Of a stretch of 64,000 bases of DNA, positions 10,510 to 20,002 are shown in pieces. Both the position numbers and the translations under genes were made by a program. Where the stretch lies: positions 434,001-498,000 of the forward strand of contig JADJDM010000001.1 in NCBI GenBank assembly GCA_016702705.1, written 5' to 3'. The notes under the pieces are model-generated. The model ran no database searches and was not told the DNA's origin. It saw only the letters and a list, made by a program, of their open reading frames with translations. The stretch comes from Bacteroidota bacterium (lineage in GTDB: Bacteria > Bacteroidota > Bacteroidia > B-17B0 > Aurantibacillaceae). Numbering within the stretch: the stretch's first letter is position 1; the number at the start of each line of letters is the position of its first letter.

Positions 10510-10690
10510 CTCTGTGAGCCTCTGTGTAATCCGTGTCTCAGTGGTGAGTTTTCTTTGCATAATGATTAGCAAATTTTACCACAGAGACACTAAGGTCGCT
10601 GAGTTACACGGAGGGATTTCGTTTAGTAGGATAAGTCCTGACTCTCCTGCACTGAGCTTGTCGAAGTGTGATTCCTGGCGTCTTGGCTCT
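10510..10690. repeat. Composite intergenic repeat, copy 3, with inverted module and nested insert
   Basis: An inverted module A (10510-10546, CTCTGTGAGCCTCTGTGTAA...) faces a direct module A (10577-10613), forming a potential hairpin. The linker GTAGGATAAGTCCTGACTCT and module B follow. Compared with copy 2, 23 bases are inserted at 10646-10668 (CTGCACTGAGCTTGTCGAAG core), a REP-like sequence. Confidence 0.7.
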
Positions 10691-11144
10691 ATTCCTTCTT
10701 CTCTCTTAAAAATTTGCCGTCTGCATCGAAATACAACATAACGTCATCATCGCCTTTTTCAACCTCAACAATAATTTCTTTTGGAACCTCTGCTGTTTCT
10801 ACGCTACGTGCTTGGTTAACTTTCCAATCTTTGTAAGCACCCGCTTTAATTTGATCTAAAATATTTTTTGGAATAGCACTTGTTTTTAACTCTGTTCCAG
10901 TAATTAACCAAAGGCCTTCTGTGCTAAATACTGCTGTGTACTTTGCTTTACCTTTCATAAAGTCTGCTTCGTATTTACCGTTATCTAATTCCCATTGTTT
11001 TACTGTCATGCCTGGGTGTTTGGCTTTAAAAGCATCTTTTACTGCAGCGGGCACAGCCGCTTCTTTTATTTTGTTTTCTACTTTTTGTGCAGTTGCGGTA
11101 AATCCAATTAGCAATGCAATAACAAGAGTAAATAATGATTTCAT
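10689..11144 (-). CDS. PepSY-like domain secreted protein
   Basis: A 151-residue protein with a signal peptide (MKSLFTLVIALLIGFTATAQ) and two tandem PepSY-like/BLIP-like units ('AAVKDAFKAKHPGMTVKQWE', 'YEADFMKGKAKYTAVFSTEG', then 'PKEIIVEVEKGDDDVMLYFD', 'DGKFLREKKE'). Periplasmic proteins of this kind are common in Bacteroidota; none has a settled role, and homology to beta-lactamase inhibitors is only structural. Its ATG overlaps the stop of the DUF983 gene (ATGA), so the two are translationally coupled. Confidence 0.8.
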   Translation of the reverse strand: MKSLFTLVIALLIGFTATAQKVENKIKEAAVPAAVKDAFKAKHPGMTVKQWELDNGKYEADFMKGKAKYTAVFSTEGLWLITGTELKTSAIPKNILDQIKAGAYKDWKVNQARSVETAEVPKEIIVEVEKGDDDVMLYFDADGKFLREKKE

Positions 11145-11590
11145 AATTCTTTAATGTTTAAGTGTATAGTAAATATAGAAATTATTTTTTTAATTATCGA
11201 GGAATTACTCTTCTTTAAATTAGGATCATACTTAACAGTAATACCAATCCAAATTGCCCTACCCCAGCGCATAATTGCAGGTTGTAATACAATTAAACTT
11301 ATTGCAATAATAAAAGCAGTTGGGAAAAAAGAAAGGTTCAATAATAAACTCAATATCACAAACAAAATAATTCCCACAACAACCACGATAGGATAGCTTG
11401 TCCATAAAGCGCCAATATAAAAACCTGGTTCAATTTTAAAATCTTGGTTGCAAACAGGGCAATTGTCGGGCATTTTAAGCATTGTGCGATAATCCCAAGG
11501 ATTTTTTTCTACAAACAAATTTCCTTGCCTACAACGAGGGCACTTGCATGTGATAATTGAATTAAGTTTGGATTTTCTTTTCATAAACAA
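11141..11590 (-). CDS. DUF983 zinc-ribbon membrane protein
   Basis: A 149-residue protein. An N-terminal zinc ribbon has two CxxC knuckles (CPRCRQGNLF and CPVCNQDF), followed by 'KIEPGFYIGALWTSYPI' and two transmembrane helices (about residues 67-87 and 91-110). This is the DUF983 arrangement, an inner-membrane family of unknown function. It overlaps the PepSY-like gene by four bases. Confidence 0.82.
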   Translation of the reverse strand: MFMKRKSKLNSIITCKCPRCRQGNLFVEKNPWDYRTMLKMPDNCPVCNQDFKIEPGFYIGALWTSYPIVVVVGIILFVILSLLLNLSFFPTAFIIAISLIVLQPAIMRWGRAIWIGITVKYDPNLKKSNSSIIKKIISIFTIHLNIKEL

Positions 11591-11636
11591 ATCAATACAC
11601 TTATGTGAAAAGAAATTCTATAATCAATAATTGAAA

Positions 11637-13486
11637 TTATTCCACAGTAACCGACTTCGCCAAATTTCTTGGTTGGTCAACATTACAGCCGCGCATTACA
11701 GCAACATGATAGGATAACAATTGCAAAGGTACCACAGCAATTAATGGAACCAATGATTCATCAGTTTCAGGAATTTCAATAACGTGATCAGCCATTCCTT
11801 TTACATCTTTATCGCCACTTGTTACAACTGCAATAATTTTTCCTTTACGTGCTTTTACTTCTTGTATGTTGCTTACTACTTTTTCGTAGTTAGGTCCTTT
11901 TGTTGCAATTACAAACACTGGCATTGCCTCATCAATTAAAGCAATTGGACCATGTTTCATTTCTGCTGCAGCAGGATAACCTTCAGCATGTATATAAGAA
12001 ATCTCTTTTTAATTTTAATGCACCTTCTAAAGCAACTGGGAAAGTAAAACCACGACCTAGGTACAATGCATTTTCAGCATCTTTATAAATATCGGCAATG
12101 TGTTTTATTAAATCGTTTTTGCTTTAATACATCTTCTATTTTAGAAGGAACAGATTCTAACTCATACAACAACTGACTGAATTTGCTTTCTGCCATTGTT
12201 CCCTTTTCTTTAGCAACTTGTAAAGCCATTAAAGTTAAAACTACCACTTGCGCTGTAAATGCTTTGGTTGATGCTACACCAATTTCTGGTCCTGCATGCG
12301 TGTATGAACCAGCATGTGATGCACGTGGAATAGATGAACCAACCACATTACAAACACCAATAATCGTTGCGCCTTTTGATTTCGCTAACTCTATTGCTGC
12401 TAATGTATCCGCAGTTTCTCCTGATTGTGAAATAGCAATAACAACATCATCAGGATAAATTATTGGATTACGGTATCTAAACTCTGAAGCATATTCAACC
12501 TCAACAGGAATACGCGCATACTCTTCAAACAAATATTCTGCAACTAAACCAGCATGCCATGATGTACCGCAAGCAATGATGATAATACGTTTAGCGTTTT
12601 TAAATTTTGCAATGTGGTCAACAATTCCACCTAATTGCACAATTCCTTTTTCTGCATTTAAACGACCACGCATACTATCTTTAACCGAACGTGGTTGCTC
12701 GTAAATCTCTTTTAACATAAAATGTTCGTAGCCGCCTTTTTCAATGGCTTCTAGTTCCATTTCTAATTCTTGAACATACAAAGGAATTTCTTTATCCTTA
12801 ATTGTACGTAATTTTATTTCTTGTCCGCGACGAATGATTGCAACTTGCTCATCATTTAAGTAAACCACATTTTTTGTGTATTCAACAATTGGTGAAGCAT
12901 CGGATGCAATAAAAAATTCATCTTCTCCAATACCAATAACCATAGGGCTTCCCTTTTTAGCAGCAATCAAAGTATCAGGATCATTTTTATCTAACACAAC
13001 TAAAGCGTAAGCACCAATGATTTGATTTAATGCCGCTAACACAGCATGCCCCGTTTTCATGTTCTCACTTTTTTTGATATCTTCAATCAAATGAATAAGA
13101 ACTTCAGTATCGGTTTGAGATTTGAAAGTATGTCCGCGTTTTGTTAAACCTTCTTTTATTGAAGCGTAATTTTCGATGATACCATTGTGTATCATGACTA
13201 AATCGCCACTTTGAGAATAATGAGGATGAGAGTTTACATCATTAGGCTCACCATGTGTTGCCCAGCGTGTATGACCAATACCAATGTTTCCAGTAATATC
13301 TTGTCCCTTTGCAAAATCTGATAAGTCAGATACCTTACCCTTTTTCTTGTAAACATTCATTGCACCTGCTGCATTAATCATTGCAACACCTGCACTGTCG
13401 TATCCACGGTATTCAAGACGTTGTAACCCTTTCATTAAAATTGGGTACGCCTCTCTGTTTCCAATATATCCTACAATTCCACACAT
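11637..13486 (-). CDS. glmS: Glutamine-fructose-6-phosphate aminotransferase GlmS (two apparent frameshifts)
   Basis: GlmS makes glucosamine-6-phosphate from fructose-6-phosphate and glutamine, the first step toward UDP-GlcNAc. The N-terminal Ntn-hydrolase domain starts MCGIVGYIG with Cys2 as nucleophile and has 'GHTRWATHGEPNDVNSHPH'. Two SIS domains follow ('ACGTSWHAGLVAEYL', 'AISQSGETADTLAA', 'STKAFTAQ', 'AEGYPAAAEMKHGPIALID'). The C-terminus is 'CNVDQPRNLAKSVTVE'. Extra bases in T-runs at 12116-12120 and 12006-12010 split it. Repaired length about 616 residues, as expected. No glmS ribozyme-like leader is visible. Confidence 0.94.
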
Positions 13487-13557
13487 AGTATCTGATCTTA
13501 AATTTAAGCCTAAAAATAAGAAAAAAACAGATACAGCTGTAGGAGAAAATAAGCTTT

Positions 13558-13980
13558 TTAAGCCTCGAAAACCTCTACATTTGCTTGTTTTATGACTAAA
13601 TCGGTGAATTTTCCCTCAAAACGGGTTGCGCGCACCATGTGATTATCAATCCAATGGTAGTTACCACCACGAGGTTTGCCCATTAACATTGCATGGTATT
13701 TAAAGCCGTGTTTTGCTAACCAAGCTTCAGTAACAGCGCGATGTTCTTCGGTACGAGAAGTGAAAAAAGTGATGATGTGACCTTCATCAAACCATTTATT
13801 TAGTGTAACTAATGCATCTGGATAAAGTGCCGCATCAATCATACGCTCTGGCTCTTCGTTCGGAATATCATCGCAAATGGTTCCGTCGATATCAATTAGG
13901 TAATTTTTAACTGTTGATGGAAGAATTGGAGATAACTTTTTTCCATCTTTTTCGATTTCGTTTAATTTAGGTTCTTGCAT
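13558..13980 (-). CDS. HAD-superfamily phosphatase-like protein
   Basis: A 140-residue protein with HAD motifs. Motif I is 'YLIDIDGTICDDIPN' (nucleophile and acid Asp), motif II is 'ITFFTSRTEEHR', followed by a Lys in 'MLMGKPRGGNYHWIDNH'. The acidic motif IV is reduced to 'WIDNHMV'. Close Bacteroidota homologs are often labelled phosphoheptose isomerase, which the motifs do not support. The substrate is unknown; cytoplasmic. It lies 70 bp upstream of glmS on the same strand and may be co-transcribed with it. Confidence 0.75.
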   Translation of the reverse strand: MQEPKLNEIEKDGKKLSPILPSTVKNYLIDIDGTICDDIPNEEPERMIDAALYPDALVTLNKWFDEGHIITFFTSRTEEHRAVTEAWLAKHGFKYHAMLMGKPRGGNYHWIDNHMVRATRFEGKFTDLVIKQANVEVFEA

Positions 13981-14052
13981 ATTTTAGAATTAAGGATTTG
14001 CAAAAATACAATTTCAATTATTGATTTTATCCGAAAGCTAATATTATTTAGA

Positions 14053-14165
14053 ATCAAGACAACAAGAGCCAAGAAACAGGACGCAGACCGCACCGATTGT
14101 AGTTACTCTAATTAACAAAATTACAAAATATTGTCTTGGCTCTTGTGTCTTGCCGTCCTGACTCT
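14053..14165. repeat. Inverted pair of module-B repeats
   Basis: The heptad repeat of module B appears twice in opposite orientation. The left arm (about 14055-14090, CAAGACAACAAGAGCCAAGA) pairs with the right arm (about 14129-14163, TCTTGGCTCTTGTGTCTTG). The pair can form a long hairpin downstream of recX. Confidence 0.65.
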
Positions 14166-14640
14166 AATCCTCCTCTTTCAAAATATCCAAAATCAAATCT
14201 TGCTCAAAGCCTCTGGAATATGCATATTGGAGGAGTTTGTATTTTCTTTTGATTGGATTTTTTTCGGTGGTTTGTTTGGCTCTTGTCTCTAAAACTTTAC
14301 GAAGTGTTTTAATATAATCTTCTTCGCTAATTTCTTTCATTGCTTTTTTTATGCAGTAGTCGGAGATTTTTCTAACCTTTAATCCTGCTTTTATTTTATG
14401 TCTGCCCCATTTTTTGATTCTGAATTTTCCGCCTGCATAAGCAATGGCAAAACGTTCTTCATTAATAAAGTTTTCGGTAATTAAATTTGCAATGATGTTT
14501 TCCACTGCATCAGGCCACAAACCATACTCATACAATTTATCTCGTACCTCTTGCTGACATCGTTCTTGATAAGCGCAATACGCTTGCGCTTTTAAAAAAG
14601 CTTCTTCGGGCGATAATTTTTTCTTTTCTTTTTCTTGCAC
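14164..14640 (-). CDS. recX: Regulatory protein RecX
   Basis: A 158-residue helical protein with the RecX three-helix repeats: 'AYCAYQERCQQEVRDKLYEY', 'NLITENFINEERFAIAYAGG', 'FRIKKWGRHKIKAGLKV', and C-terminal 'KYKLLQYAYSRGFEQDLI'. RecX binds RecA filaments and limits recombination and SOS activity. recA is not in the window. It is the last gene of the dtd-mazG-like-recX set, two bases after its neighbour. Confidence 0.88.
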   Translation of the reverse strand: MQEKEKKKLSPEEAFLKAQAYCAYQERCQQEVRDKLYEYGLWPDAVENIIANLITENFINEERFAIAYAGGKFRIKKWGRHKIKAGLKVRKISDYCIKKAMKEISEEDYIKTLRKVLETRAKQTTEKNPIKRKYKLLQYAYSRGFEQDLILDILKEED

Positions 14641-14642
14641 GC

Positions 14643-14969
14643 TTACTTCAATTTCTCGTTTTGCTTGTGGCGGTCTTTATCGCGATTTGTTTTCTTATCT
14701 AAGTTCTTTTGCAAAGCTTCGGTTAAATTAACACCTGTTTGATTTGCCAAACATATTAATACAAACAATACATCTGCCATTTCATCACCGAGGTCTTTGT
14801 TTTTATCACTTTCCTTTTCCGATTGTTCTCCATACCTGCGGGCAATGATTCTAGCTACTTCACCCACTTCTTCGGTAAGCATTGCCATATTGGTAAGCTC
14901 GTTAAAGTAGCGAACACCATGGGTTTTTATCCATTCATCAACTTGTTGTTGAGCGTTTTCTAAGGTCAT
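14643..14969 (-). CDS. MazG-like nucleotide pyrophosphohydrolase
   Basis: A 108-residue all-helical protein with the MazG metal-binding signature 'MLTEEVGEVARIIARRYGE' (EExxE) and, after a short linker, 'LGDEMADVLFVLICLAN' (ExxD). This single-domain NTP-PPase class hydrolyses (d)NTPs to monophosphates for pool cleaning; the substrate is not determined here. Its ATG overlaps the dtd stop by one base (TAATG). Confidence 0.87.
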   Translation of the reverse strand: MTLENAQQQVDEWIKTHGVRYFNELTNMAMLTEEVGEVARIIARRYGEQSEKESDKNKDLGDEMADVLFVLICLANQTGVNLTEALQKNLDKKTNRDKDRHKQNEKLK

Positions 14970-15421
14970 TATTCTTTGTTTTTAGAATCAATAATAATAG
15001 TAACAGGACCATCATTTACCAAAGCAACTTTCATATCAGCACCAAACTCTCCTGTAAAAACTTGTTTGCCTAAATCAACACTTAGTTGTTTTATGAATTG
15101 CTCGTATAATGGAATTGCTTGCTCAGGGCGCGCTGCTTTTATGTATGATGGACGATTTCCCTTTTTAGTTTGTGCGTGTAAAGTAAACTGACTTATTAAT
15201 AATATATCTCCATTAACTTCTTTAATATCTAAATTCATTTTTCCTTCTGCATCAGAAAAAATTCGGAGTCCAACGCTTTTTTTTGAAAGCCATTCGATAT
15301 CTTCTGTAGTATCGGTTTCTTCAATTCCAAGTAATATCATGTAACCTTTGTTAATAGATGCTTTCACAACATTATCAATTGTAACCGATGCTTGGCTCAC
15401 ACGTTGAATTACTACTTTCAT
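14969..15421 (-). CDS. dtd: D-aminoacyl-tRNA deacylase Dtd
   Basis: A 150-residue protein with all family landmarks: 'MKVVIQRVSQASVTID', 'GYMILLGIEETDT', the catalytic 'LLISQFTLHA' (SQxTL) and the C-terminal 'ALVNDGPVTIIID' (NxGPVT). Dtd removes D-amino acids and glycine from mischarged tRNA. First gene of a three-gene set with the MazG-like protein and recX. Confidence 0.93.
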   Translation of the reverse strand: MKVVIQRVSQASVTIDNVVKASINKGYMILLGIEETDTTEDIEWLSKKSVGLRIFSDAEGKMNLDIKEVNGDILLISQFTLHAQTKKGNRPSYIKAARPEQAIPLYEQFIKQLSVDLGKQVFTGEFGADMKVALVNDGPVTIIIDSKNKE

Positions 15422-15480
15422 AGAAGAGATTTACAATGTGTGAATTTACGATTTATTTATTCTGTTAGTTAGCTTAAATA

Positions 15481-15519
15481 AAAATCCCGCCCTTAAATTT
15501 TTCGTAGGAACGGGATTTT
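15481..15519 (-). terminator. Intrinsic terminator
   Basis: AAAATCCCG and CGGGATTTT form a 9-bp stem with a 21-base loop, 20 bases past the stop of the lipoprotein gene at 15540. Confidence 0.7.
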
Positions 15520-15539
15520 CGAAATTTCAAATTAAGCTT

Positions 15540-16973
15540 CTACTCTGTAATACTATTTATCATAATATCACAAGAGCCCATTGTACCCGCCGACATATTA
15601 TTTACAGCATTACTTAAGGTGTTTGTTACAAGAGTTGTTGTTGATAGAGAGCCTGTAACATTAAGAGATGTTGGCGAAACAACACCTGTTGAGTTTAAAC
15701 TTACAGAACTTAATGTTCCTGCAGGAATATACCACGTTCCATCAATACGCGTTCCATCTGACCAAGTTTCTCCGGCAACAATAATTGCCCCGTTGTACGG
15801 AAAAATTGCCTCTATTCTTTCGCCACATTTATCACTTGATAATTCGCCTGTAAAGAAATTATATTGCTTTACCAAGTTTCCATTTAAATCGAATTTTAAT
15901 AACAGACCATCGCCCCATTGGGAATTATCATAAGCATCAAAACTTCCTTTTCCTCCAACATATAAATTACTATTTATCAATCTAAGGCACGAAATATTAT
16001 TTCTATCATTTGCTAAGCCTTGGAATTTTTTCGACCATAAAACTGTTCCGCTACTATCTGTTTTTACTACACCAACAAAAGAAGAAACACCTCTATGGTC
16101 GGCTGCTAAATAAAGATTTTCGTTTGCATCTATATCTATATCTGTAAAACGAGCTGCGTAACCAATATCAATTCGCTTTGACCAAACTAATTGACTTCCG
16201 CCATTTTTAAACTTTGCAACCATACCCGAATTGTTTTGTCCTTCCCAGCCAGCAATGTAAACAGTTATACCGTCTGTTGATTTTACAGTGTAACCTCTAT
16301 CATTATAACCTGCAGAAATATCTAACTCATGTGTATTAGCAACAGAGCCATCATTTGAATTAAGTGTAAGTAAAAATGCAGAAGAAGAAGCAATTTGTCC
16401 AGTAACAAAAACTTTGCCTCCTGCTGTGTGCAGTGCATACGCTTTTGCTTCTCCGTTTGCTACACCACTTGAGTTTGCTTCCCAAAATTTTTGCCATACT
16501 ACTGTTCCCGCCGAATTAATTTTTGTTACAACAACTTCATAAAATCCTTGCTTAGTATTTCCACAAACATAAATATCTCCATTACTATCTATTGCAATGT
16601 TACGTGAACCTGCACCGCCTTGTGTGTGTCCGTTTTCACCTGGACTTGCTTGAAAATCTTGATTTCCTCCATCAAAGGATTTTGACCAAACCAATGTTTG
16701 CGTTGCTAAATTTACTTTAGTAACAAACATATCAGCATAAGAGCCATCGGGTTGTGTTGCGCCTGTAAAATACATATTACCTGATGCATCAACTACACCA
16801 CCACCAAAATCATCGGCGTAATTTGTTCCCCAGGATTTTTTCCAGTTTAATGTAAAATCTGCATCCGTATAATTTGTTGAAGGAGCATTTGGATCATCTG
16901 GCGCAGGTTCTTGCTTTTCACATGAACTAAATAATAATGCGCTTGCAATTAAAGGAAATATGAATTTTTTCAT
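15540..16973 (-). CDS. Beta-propeller lipoprotein (SBBP-type repeats)
   Basis: A 477-residue protein with a lipoprotein signal peptide (MKKFIFPLIASALLFSSC). A Pro/Asp-rich linker follows, then at least six repeats of the type 'GGGVVDASGNMYFTGAT', 'NIAIDSNGDIYVCGNT', 'IDIDANENLYLAADH', alternating with 'VWSKSF' or 'VLWSKKF'. These are SBBP-like propeller blades. The C-terminus is rich in Ser/Thr/Asn and lacks a T9SS tail. Likely anchored in the outer membrane; ligand unknown. It is a single gene with a good terminator. Confidence 0.8.
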   Translation of the reverse strand: MKKFIFPLIASALLFSSCEKQEPAPDDPNAPSTNYTDADFTLNWKKSWGTNYADDFGGGVVDASGNMYFTGATQPDGSYADMFVTKVNLATQTLVWSKSFDGGNQDFQASPGENGHTQGGAGSRNIAIDSNGDIYVCGNTKQGFYEVVVTKINSAGTVVWQKFWEANSSGVANGEAKAYALHTAGGKVFVTGQIASSSAFLLTLNSNDGSVANTHELDISAGYNDRGYTVKSTDGITVYIAGWEGQNNSGMVAKFKNGGSQLVWSKRIDIGYAARFTDIDIDANENLYLAADHRGVSSFVGVVKTDSSGTVLWSKKFQGLANDRNNISCLRLINSNLYVGGKGSFDAYDNSQWGDGLLLKFDLNGNLVKQYNFFTGELSSDKCGERIEAIFPYNGAIIVAGETWSDGTRIDGTWYIPAGTLSSVSLNSTGVVSPTSLNVTGSLSTTTLVTNTLSNAVNNMSAGTMGSCDIMINSITE

Positions 16974-17078
16974 GGTGTAAATTAATTACACTAATATAAA
17001 AACTATTTCTTGCAATCCTTTCCTTTGTTGGTAAAACAGTGCTTTTTTGTGGTAAACTACACTTAATTTGATGTAAAT

Positions 17079-17112
17079 AAAAAAGCGCAAACCTTTCGGC
17101 ATGCGCTTTTTT
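17079..17112 (-). terminator. Intrinsic terminator
   Basis: AAAAAAGCGCA pairs with TGCGCTTTTTT around the loop AACCTTTCGGCA, directly downstream of the T9SS gene ending at 17133. Almost the same hairpin recurs at 19947-19979. Confidence 0.9.
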
Positions 17113-17132
17113 AGATTTATTAATTTTCTGTT

Positions 17133-19856
17133 TTACGATTTAATAATCTTAATTGTTTTCTGTTTTAGGTTATCGTATACCTTAATAAAATAAATACCTG
17201 ATTCGTATTGACTCATGTTTATTACTTCAGTTTGCGAATACATTTGTTTATTCAATAGTGTTTTCCCTAATAAATCTATTACCACTATTTTGGTTGAAGA
17301 ATTAAAATCTTCGGTTTGAATAGTGATTAAGCCAGTTGTAGGATTAGGATATGCTTTTACTGATAGTTCGTTTGCTTTTATTTCTTTTACGCTTACACTT
17401 GAAATATCTAAACAAGATGGGAAATTATTGTTTCTATACCAAGCTTTTATTCTTCTAACATCACTCTCACTTTTAATAATATTGTGAGTCATATCTCCGG
17501 TTACAGCGCTATCAATTGTAAATACCATTGCATACACAATTTTTGTAGTATCCTTTGCTGCTAATTGAAATGGCCCTGAGCCAATTAAAAATCTTCTATC
17601 GCCCGGAACATTTCCCGCGGTTGTTTCTGTCCAAGCTGGTTGTGGATTTGGATTACTAACTGTTCCCGCTACTCCATAACCAACAGGGTCACTAGTTGAT
17701 GGAAATTGATAAGTAGTAGGAATTGTTCCGTTTGTTCCAGTTCCTCCATATTTCATTGTGCTTCCATCCTTCCATTTTCCTTGCATGTAATTATAGTAAT
17801 GTTCAGGATTTAATGATGATGGGTTTCCTGTTATTGGATCAGCTGTATTATTGTATGCAATAAAGGAAGACATTCCGGTATCTTCATTTTGTTCATCTAT
17901 CAAACCATTATGATTATTATCTTTTCCATCATTAGATATAACTTTTGGGCTTTCGATAATTGCAGTACTAAAACATGGTAAATATTCGTGATAACCTATA
18001 ACACCGTTTCCATCATCATCATAATTATCCCCATTATAAACATATCCATAATTCTCATTTACATTGCAACCAACATAATCATCCTGATAATTACCTAAAT
18101 CCACATCGTTCCAAAACGCAACATACATGCTATCAATTAAAGTATCGCTTCTATTGATTATTTCAAACTCATAAAAAGTGGTGTAGTTTAAAACACTCAT
18201 GCTATCAGCTATTTCATCACAGGTGTAAGCATAGGAGCTTTGGTGAATTTCTATTCCCATTGCCCCGCTGCTTCCCGACTCTAAATGCTGGCCACTTGCA
18301 TCATTATAAATATTATATAATTCTTGATCGCCTTTTATTTTTGGATAATCTCCTCCCGTTAGAGGGTTATACATTCCATTATTATCTACGTCAACAAATG
18401 GAGCAGTGTTTCTAGAGCAATTTCCTGTGTCGTGTGCAGGCCAATACATAATACCTGTTGAAGGTAAATAATTTCCTGACTGCACATTTCCTTGATTAAA
18501 ATTGTAAATAAAATTTTCTATGTCAAATCGATTCACTTTAATGATTTTTCCGCCTTGGATTCCTTGTGGATTTTGAGCATCAGTTGTATCTAATGAGCCT
18601 GGCCAAAAATCAATTCCATTTTGACGATAAGTTTGGCAAGCTGTTCTTAATTGATTATTCACTTTACCTCCAATCCAAATACTTCCTCCAAAGCTTGCCA
18701 TTGAACCACTTCCCTTTGGCACTTCATATTTGGGATTTGAATTTATGTCCCAAAACATATCTCCTAAAGGCAACACTCTTGCTTTAACTTGATTAATATT
18801 CAATTCTCTTTGACCACAATTATTATCATAATATAATAAGTTTTGATTTGGCCCAGGAAGTACATTTGGATTTATCATTACTAAATACCTTGATACACCT
18901 ACTGTTTTTAAAAAAACAAATTTATTGTTTTCAGAATCTATCAAGCTACTAAATGGAGAAGAAGAATATGAATTCAAGTAGATCAAACCATATTGAGAAT
19001 TGTTATAGCTTTCAACCGTTCCGTTTTTATTTACTAATAACTCTCCATTTGCCCCGTTTTGTATCGATTTATAAAAAATCAAATTGGATTGATTATTAAG
19101 AGAGCCAATGCAAAAGTTTAATATATCCCCTAAGTTAATATATTGGTCGTTTTTAAGCTGGTATACTTCATAGTTGGTGCAAAATGTAATTCCAAAGTTT
19201 GTATTATATATTATTTTACTAATGAAACCATTCCCTCCGGAATTTATTATTGTTTGATTAAAATTTGTAATTACACCACTTGATAATATAGAAATGCCGT
19301 TAGATTTTCCAATATATAAGGTATCATTATGTTTTAGCAAACTATATGTGTCTTCAGGAAATAGGCCAGAATTAGCTTGATTATATGTTACCCAAGTATT
19401 ATTAAAAAATTTGCTAACTCCTGTGTTTGTTGCAAGCCACATTGTATCTGCATCTAATAATATAGAGTTAATAACATCTCCAGCAATTCCTGAATTTAAA
19501 GTGTTATATATTGTCCAATTAGTTCCATCAAATTTTGTTAAACCGTTGTTTGTTCCAATCCAATAGTTGCTTGTACTATCTTGTACAACGCAATTCACAA
19601 AATTACTCGATAAGCCCGAATTAGTTGTTTGATATTGAGTCCAAGTTGTTCCATCGAACCTTTTTAAACCTGATTGAGAAATGATTGTGTTTGAATAAGC
19701 AATCCACACATTATTAGAATTATCAATCAAAACATCCTTAATCTTTGCAACGCCGCCCCATGAAGTTCCTCCTATCAATAAAGAATCGTATGCCGCTTGT
19801 GCTTTTATTATTAGCTGTGCAATTAATAAAACTAAAACAAATATTATCCTTTTCAT
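17133..19856 (-). CDS. Large T9SS-secreted protein with N-terminal propeller repeats
   Basis: A 907-residue protein. A signal peptide (MKRIIFVLVLLIAQLIIKAQA) is followed by repeats of the two-component-regulator propeller type ('LKRFDGTTWTQYQTTNSGL', 'YWIGTNNGLTKFDGTNW', 'MWLATNTGVSKFFNNTW'). A long central region contains 'GGSIWIGGKVNNQLRTACQT' and Asp-rich 'DVDNNGMYNPLTGGDYPKIK', where calcium binding is plausible. It ends in a type A T9SS sorting domain ('KAYPNPTTGLITIQTE', 'ESGIYFIKVYDN'). Surface or secreted; no enzymatic motif seen. Confidence 0.83.
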   Translation of the reverse strand: MKRIIFVLVLLIAQLIIKAQAAYDSLLIGGTSWGGVAKIKDVLIDNSNNVWIAYSNTIISQSGLKRFDGTTWTQYQTTNSGLSSNFVNCVVQDSTSNYWIGTNNGLTKFDGTNWTIYNTLNSGIAGDVINSILLDADTMWLATNTGVSKFFNNTWVTYNQANSGLFPEDTYSLLKHNDTLYIGKSNGISILSSGVITNFNQTIINSGGNGFISKIIYNTNFGITFCTNYEVYQLKNDQYINLGDILNFCIGSLNNQSNLIFYKSIQNGANGELLVNKNGTVESYNNSQYGLIYLNSYSSSPFSSLIDSENNKFVFLKTVGVSRYLVMINPNVLPGPNQNLLYYDNNCGQRELNINQVKARVLPLGDMFWDINSNPKYEVPKGSGSMASFGGSIWIGGKVNNQLRTACQTYRQNGIDFWPGSLDTTDAQNPQGIQGGKIIKVNRFDIENFIYNFNQGNVQSGNYLPSTGIMYWPAHDTGNCSRNTAPFVDVDNNGMYNPLTGGDYPKIKGDQELYNIYNDASGQHLESGSSGAMGIEIHQSSYAYTCDEIADSMSVLNYTTFYEFEIINRSDTLIDSMYVAFWNDVDLGNYQDDYVGCNVNENYGYVYNGDNYDDDGNGVIGYHEYLPCFSTAIIESPKVISNDGKDNNHNGLIDEQNEDTGMSSFIAYNNTADPITGNPSSLNPEHYYNYMQGKWKDGSTMKYGGTGTNGTIPTTYQFPSTSDPVGYGVAGTVSNPNPQPAWTETTAGNVPGDRRFLIGSGPFQLAAKDTTKIVYAMVFTIDSAVTGDMTHNIIKSESDVRRIKAWYRNNNFPSCLDISSVSVKEIKANELSVKAYPNPTTGLITIQTEDFNSSTKIVVIDLLGKTLLNKQMYSQTEVINMSQYESGIYFIKVYDNLKQKTIKIIKS

Positions 19857-19946
19857 AAGCTTGATTTTCGCTGCAAGATAAACGTTGTTTTGTTTGAAAG
19901 GTTAATTAAACTAACAAGTGGTACTAAAAACTTTGTAAGTGGTAAC

Positions 19947-19979
19947 AAAAAAGCGCAAACCTTTCGGAATGCGCTTTTT
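19947..19979 (-). terminator. Intrinsic terminator
   Basis: A GCGC-core hairpin with flanking A and T runs, 23 bases past the SlyD-like stop. It differs from the 17079 terminator by one loop base. Confidence 0.9.
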
Positions 19980-20002
19980 CTATTTATCATTAAAGTTTTC
20001 TT

